Assembly (NCBI RefSeq): GCF_024305035.1
Contig: NZ_JAMWZB010000013.1
Span: 62,001-126,000, forward strand
Direction of reading: 5' to 3'
DNA length: 64,000 nt
Source of the DNA: Algoriphagus sp.
GTDB taxonomy: Bacteria; Bacteroidota; Bacteroidia; Cytophagales; Cyclobacteriaceae
This document shows, piece by piece, positions 60,195-64,000 of this stretch. The notes beneath the pieces were generated by a model. The model was not told where the DNA came from. It searched no databases and saw only the letters and a list, made by a program, of their open reading frames with translations. The position numbers and the translations under genes are program-made. How positions within the stretch are numbered: position 1 is the stretch's first letter; each line of letters opens with the position of its first letter.

Positions 60195-61996
60195 TGAACG
60201 ATCAACGACCGGTAGTCATCATCATTTTCATTTTTACGATTGGGCTGATTCTTTTGATAAAACTATTCAGCATTCAGGTAGTGGACGATAGTTTCATGAA
60301 AAGAGCCGAACGGAATGCGGTACAACGCGTAGTAGACCATCCCTATCGCGGGTTGATTTACGACCGAAACGGTAAACTTTTGGTTTACAATAATCCGATC
60401 TTTGACCTGATGCTGGTCCCTCAGGAATTTGAAGTAGGAGATACCACGCGGTTTTTGGAGCTTTTTGACATCAGTAAAGAAGCACTTATTGAAGCTTACA
60501 ATGCAGCAAAAAAATATTCTTGGGTCAAGCCATCTCCCCTCATCAAACAAATTTCAACTACCGACTTTGCCCGGATTCAGGATTACCTAATCGACTATCC
60601 GGGACTCTTTGTCATGACCCGGTCGGTCAGATCGTATCCCCAACCGGTCGCCTCCCATGCTCTCGGGTATATTGGTGAGATCAATGCCCGGCAACTTGAA
60701 CTTGACTCAGCAAACTACTACAGTCAAGGGGATTATGTAGGATTAAGTGGGATGGAGCGGTATTATGAAAAGCAATTAAGGGGTAAAAAAGGGGTAAAAT
60801 ATAAAATGGTCAACGTCCGAGGAGTAGATAAAGGCCCCTTCAAGGACGGGGAATACGATACTGCCTCGGTAGCAGGGATAAATCTTACTTCGACCATCGA
60901 TATGGAGCTGCAGCGCTATGGTGAGCAGCTGATGGCTGGCAAAACTGGATCTGTTGTCGCGATCGAACCCAAAACCGGGGAAATCCTCTCGATGATCTCT
61001 GCCCCTTTTTATGATCCGAATCAGCTTACTGGGGCGGATTTTGGAAAGACCTATACTGCCTTGAACAAAATGGAAACCAAACCTTTGTTCAATCGGCCCA
61101 TCATGGCTAAATATCCACCTGGGTCGATTTTTAAAATCGTTCAGAGTCTCATCGGTCTGCAAGAGGGCATTCTAACTCCTGAAACCACCTTTGCTTGTAA
61201 CCGATCCTTAGTGGCTTGCCATAATCACCCCTCCCCGGTGAATTTATTTGGAGCAATCCGAAATTCCTGCAACCCCTATTATCATCAGGCATTTCGAAAA
61301 ATGATCAACCGAGAAGTTTCTTCGAATACTTATAAGGATACTGAAATCGGGCTAAATGACTGGCGAGAAAAAGTGATGAAATTTGGATTGGGGACTTCTT
61401 TGGGAATAGATATTTCCGGGGAGTTAGGAGGAGATGTGCCGTCGAGCAAACTTTATGACAAGTTTTATGGGGAAGGCCGATGGAAATATTCAACCATCTA
61501 CTCCCTATCCATAGGTCAGGGTGAGCTCCAGGTTACTCCCCTTCAGATGGCCAATTTAGCTGCCATTTTTGCTAATAAAGGGTATTATTATTCCCCCCAC
61601 TTGATCAAAGCGATCAATGGAGATCAAACCCAAATCCCTGAAAAATACCGAATCAAAAATGAAGTCGGTGTGGATGCGCATCATTTTGACATGGTTCAGG
61701 ATGCTATGGCCGAAGCCTTGTATGGAACGGCCAACAGAGCCATCATCCAAGACATCGTCATTGCCGGCAAAACAGGAACCGCACAAAACCCTCATGGAGA
61801 GGATCACTCGGTTTTTGTGGCATTCGCTCCCAAAGATGATCCAAAAATTGCGATAGCAGTTTATGTGGAAAATGCCGGATGGGGCGGCCGGGCAGCCGCC
61901 AGTACGGCTTCCTTGATGATCGAAAAATACCTGCGGGGAATGATTACCCGGCCTGCTTTGGAGGAATATGTGTTAGCTGGAGATTTTAAAGATTAA
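60194..61996 (+). CDS. mrdA: Penicillin-binding protein 2
   Basis: 600 residues. One transmembrane helix (about 7-27), pedestal domain (YRGLIYDRNGKLL) and transpeptidase domain with SIFK (SxxK active serine), SCN and KTGTAQ. It is the class B transpeptidase of the elongasome. It starts on the last base of mreD and ends directly before rodA with no gap. Confidence 0.96.
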   Translation: MNDQRPVVIIIFIFTIGLILLIKLFSIQVVDDSFMKRAERNAVQRVVDHPYRGLIYDRNGKLLVYNNPIFDLMLVPQEFEVGDTTRFLELFDISKEALIEAYNAAKKYSWVKPSPLIKQISTTDFARIQDYLIDYPGLFVMTRSVRSYPQPVASHALGYIGEINARQLELDSANYYSQGDYVGLSGMERYYEKQLRGKKGVKYKMVNVRGVDKGPFKDGEYDTASVAGINLTSTIDMELQRYGEQLMAGKTGSVVAIEPKTGEILSMISAPFYDPNQLTGADFGKTYTALNKMETKPLFNRPIMAKYPPGSIFKIVQSLIGLQEGILTPETTFACNRSLVACHNHPSPVNLFGAIRNSCNPYYHQAFRKMINREVSSNTYKDTEIGLNDWREKVMKFGLGTSLGIDISGELGGDVPSSKLYDKFYGEGRWKYSTIYSLSIGQGELQVTPLQMANLAAIFANKGYYYSPHLIKAINGDQTQIPEKYRIKNEVGVDAHHFDMVQDAMAEALYGTANRAIIQDIVIAGKTGTAQNPHGEDHSVFVAFAPKDDPKIAIAVYVENAGWGGRAAASTASLMIEKYLRGMITRPALEEYVLAGDFKD

Positions 61997-63271
61997 ATGA
62001 GGGATTCTGATTTACATATCAATCGAGTAGACTGGGTAGTAGTCACCATTTATTTTGCTTTGGTGATCTTTGGCTGGTTTAATATTTATGCAGCTGTTTA
62101 CGACAGTCAGGCTCCACAAAGTATGTTTGATATGTCCATCAATTCAGGCAAACAGCTCGTTCGAATCGGAGCTGCTGTGGTTTTAATCATATTGATCATG
62201 GTGGCGGATTATCGGTTTTTTGAAAATCTTTCCCTCTACATTTTTATTGCATTTATGTGCTTACTTTTAATCACCCCCATTTTTGGAAAGGTAGTTAATG
62301 GGCAACGAGCTTGGTTTGAAATCGGTCCCATTCAAATTCAACCTGGTGAATTTGCCAAGTTTGCCACTGCTTTGGCTTTGGCGAAAATTATGGAGAGGCC
62401 TACGTTTGACCTAACAAAACGAAACCATCAGCTAACTGCTTTTGGTGTCTTGCTCCTACCAGTCGTCTTTATTCTCCTCCAGCCCGATACAGGTACGGCA
62501 ATGGTTTATTTTGCCATGCTTTTAATGTTTTATCGAGAGGGTTTCCCACAGAAATATTACTTACTGGGCTTTGGGTTTATTGCCTTGACGCTGCTATCCT
62601 TGGGCATTGAAAATAATCTTTATCTAGCCATCGGTATCGGTGTGATGGTATTGTTTTTAATTTTATTGGGAAAAAGGTCTTGGCAAAAGGTGCTTGCCTT
62701 TTCGCTAATTGGGCTTGGATTGATCGCATACAGCTACAGTATTGATTATGTCGTGTCCAAATTACCCGAACATCAGCAAAACCGAATCATGGTTTTATTC
62801 AATCCCAATTTGGATCCACTGGGTGTAGGTTGGAATGTCACCCAATCCAAAATCGCGATCGGCTCAGGAGGACTATTTGGAAAAGGATACCTGGAGGGAA
62901 CCCAAACCAAATTTGACTTTGTGCCTGAGCAGCACACCGATTTCATTTTCTGTACCCTTGGCGAAGAATTTGGATGGACAGGGAGTTTAGTCGTGATTTC
63001 CCTATTTGTCACTTTGCTGGTTCGCTTGGTCTTGATGGCAGAGCGCCAAAAAAATCGCTTTTCCCGAGTTTATGGGTACTGCGTGGTTTCCATTTTGCTC
63101 TTTCACTTTATGATTAATATAGCCATGACCGTTGGGCTTTTCCCAGTCGTTGGTATTCCGCTTCCATTTTTCAGCTACGGGGGATCATCGCTTTGGTCAT
63201 TTACGATTTTACTTTTCGTATTTATCAAGTTGGATTCTTCTCGAGCCCTTCAGTTGGGTCGGTTTAACTAG
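61997..63271 (+). CDS. rodA: Peptidoglycan glycosyltransferase RodA
   Basis: 424 residues with ten transmembrane helices, SEDS family: NGQRAWFEIGPIQIQPGEFAK and GVGWNVTQSKIAIGSGGLFGKG with FDFVPEQHTDFIFC. It polymerises glycan strands with PBP2. It starts on the base after the PBP2 stop and is last of the operon. Confidence 0.96.
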   Translation: MRDSDLHINRVDWVVVTIYFALVIFGWFNIYAAVYDSQAPQSMFDMSINSGKQLVRIGAAVVLIILIMVADYRFFENLSLYIFIAFMCLLLITPIFGKVVNGQRAWFEIGPIQIQPGEFAKFATALALAKIMERPTFDLTKRNHQLTAFGVLLLPVVFILLQPDTGTAMVYFAMLLMFYREGFPQKYYLLGFGFIALTLLSLGIENNLYLAIGIGVMVLFLILLGKRSWQKVLAFSLIGLGLIAYSYSIDYVVSKLPEHQQNRIMVLFNPNLDPLGVGWNVTQSKIAIGSGGLFGKGYLEGTQTKFDFVPEQHTDFIFCTLGEEFGWTGSLVVISLFVTLLVRLVLMAERQKNRFSRVYGYCVVSILLFHFMINIAMTVGLFPVVGIPLPFFSYGGSSLWSFTILLFVFIKLDSSRALQLGRFN

Positions 63272-63295
63272 CCCCCCTAAAGGCATTTTGAACCC

Positions 63296-63334
63296 AAAAA
63301 AAAAGCTAGCCAAATTCCGTGTTGACTAGCTTTT
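63296..63334 (-). terminator. Terminator between rodA and the convergent gene
   Basis: AAAAGCTAG / CTAGCTTTT arms with a 16-base loop and a T-run of nine on the minus strand; the plus strand also has a shorter T-run. It likely ends both converging transcripts. Confidence 0.7.
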
Positions 63335-63357
63335 CACACTCAATTTAGAAGACCCTA

Positions 63358-64000
63358 TTAAGCAAATTTCCTGTATACCAGGTGAGTGAATTCCTGGACT
63401 GCATCTGACTGTAGATCCCAGTCCAATTCTGAAACATAGCGCTCATTGACTAAATTAATGGCTTGATCAAAATCCCTGCAATCGTCGATGGATTTTAACG
63501 CATGCCCTAACAGGTCCGCATTCCCATCAAAAAGCTCCTTGGTAAACATAAAGCGTTGATTGATGGCCAAACTTTCTGAAAGATCGCCTAGTATCGCTTT
63601 CATCCCACGATAGGATTCGATGGAATACCGAGCCTTCAGTTCTTCTGAATTCAATTTTGCGCCAGTCGAAGTCACTTTTTGACTGGGTGTGGAAGGGATT
63701 TCCTGGTTGGGTTTGGGACTAGGTATTCCTTGAGAATCTTCTCCCATTTGATCAAAAAATGAGGAGCTGGACTCAGGTTCCTTTTCCATTTTTTCAACAA
63801 CCAGACTAATTGAGCCTGGTTGCTCTTGTACCCAATAAGCATCCAAATCAAAAGCCAATACATCCCCGAGTGTGGCCAGTAACAAATTTACCGACTCAAG
63901 ATTTTCTTTGATGGCTTGATAATTAGCGGCTATAGCTTTTTTGTAGGCAGCACGATCATGACCAAACCCGGTCTTATCCACTAAAAACGAAATGGCTGAC
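63358..64000 (-). CDS. Conserved Bacteroidota hypothetical protein, N-terminus cut by window edge
   Basis: At least 213 residues: the frame stays open from 63981 (a GTG) to the right edge, reading SAISFLVDKTGFGHDRAAYKK, so the real start is probably outside. A variable Pro/Ser/Glu-rich middle (about 75-110) precedes a conserved C-terminal domain (SESLAINQRFMFTKELFDGN, LDWDLQSDAVQEFTHLVYRKF) seen in many uncharacterised Bacteroidota proteins. No function assigned. Confidence 0.75.
   Translation of the reverse strand, partial: SAISFLVDKTGFGHDRAAYKKAIAANYQAIKENLESVNLLLATLGDVLAFDLDAYWVQEQPGSISLVVEKMEKEPESSSSFFDQMGEDSQGIPSPKPNQEIPSTPSQKVTSTGAKLNSEELKARYSIESYRGMKAILGDLSESLAINQRFMFTKELFDGNADLLGHALKSIDDCRDFDQAINLVNERYVSELDWDLQSDAVQEFTHLVYRKFA

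Noticed and set aside
1-64000. CRISPR arrays, tRNA/rRNA genes, insertion sequences, prophage
   Set aside because: I looked for regular spaced repeats, tRNA-like cloverleafs, transposase or integrase motifs and phage structural genes and saw none; a tRNAscan or IS search would settle small cases.

Overview
The window reads as chromosomal core sequence from a Bacteroidota member, most likely a Cytophagia/Cyclobacteriaceae-type (Algoriphagus-like) bacterium. The evidence is a gldKLMN type IX secretion cluster with a PorP/SprF protein, Bacteroidota-only families (DUF4271, DUF6089, long NusB), many upstream sites matching the Bacteroidota promoter pattern TTTG-N17-23-TAnnTTTG, and few Shine-Dalgarno-like start contexts. 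The genus is an inference. I see no rRNA, tRNA, CRISPR, prophage or insertion sequence.

Layout. 1-5505 (minus): gldN (cut by the left edge), gldM, gldL, gldK and porP/sprF, the type IX secretion/gliding motor and translocon core. 5577-9218 (minus): hemD, a DUF4271 membrane protein and a short Omp85-type barrel. 9255-17124 (plus): hemW, DUF721, a partner-switching triad (SpoIIE-type phosphatase, STAS antagonist, RsbW-like kinase) and two periplasmic parvulin-type isomerases/chaperones. 17192-19386 (minus): a coiled-coil protein and an ABC exporter. 19532-24660 (plus): amino-acid dehydrogenase, nusB, YtxH, DUF1573, yajC, ybbR and coaE. 24655-27389 (minus): an NTF2-like protein, serS and a lipoprotein. 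27451-36846 (plus): 2OG-Fe(II) oxygenase, chromate transporter, then CBS-ACT protein, nadK, DUF6089, uppS, bamA and two Skp/OmpH chaperones, an outer-membrane biogenesis block.

36906-38978 (plus) is a small accessory stretch: thioredoxin, RibD-C/DHFR-like protein, orphan membrane protein and DinB, with a REP-like palindromic element. 39282-43800 (minus): an rRNA pseudouridine synthase with a long basic tail, then a tightly coupled set of an arginase-fold protein with altered metal ligands, a mini cytochrome b5 and a BadF-type sugar kinase, followed by murQ. 43887-46180 (minus): nqrF and accD. 46399-48033 (plus): CstA. 48046-52784 (minus): a haloperoxidase/PAP2 lipoprotein, two translationally coupled outer-membrane barrels behind a 124-bp nested palindrome, and two small orphan proteins. 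52847-57485 (minus): rimP-nusA-infB. 57808-63271 (plus): mreBCD-mrdA-rodA, the rod-shape operon. 63358-64000 (minus): a conserved hypothetical cut by the right edge.

Most of the window is ordinary housekeeping. The observations I consider most worth a second look are the nested palindrome at 51775-51898, an intergenic repeat family (two tandem copies near 25.1 kb, one at 41.5 kb, one at 49.6 kb), an AccD that has lost three of its four zinc-ribbon cysteines, the arginase-fold/cytochrome b5/kinase operon, and the partner-switching triad with no visible sigma factor. I found no convincing new defence or mobile system.
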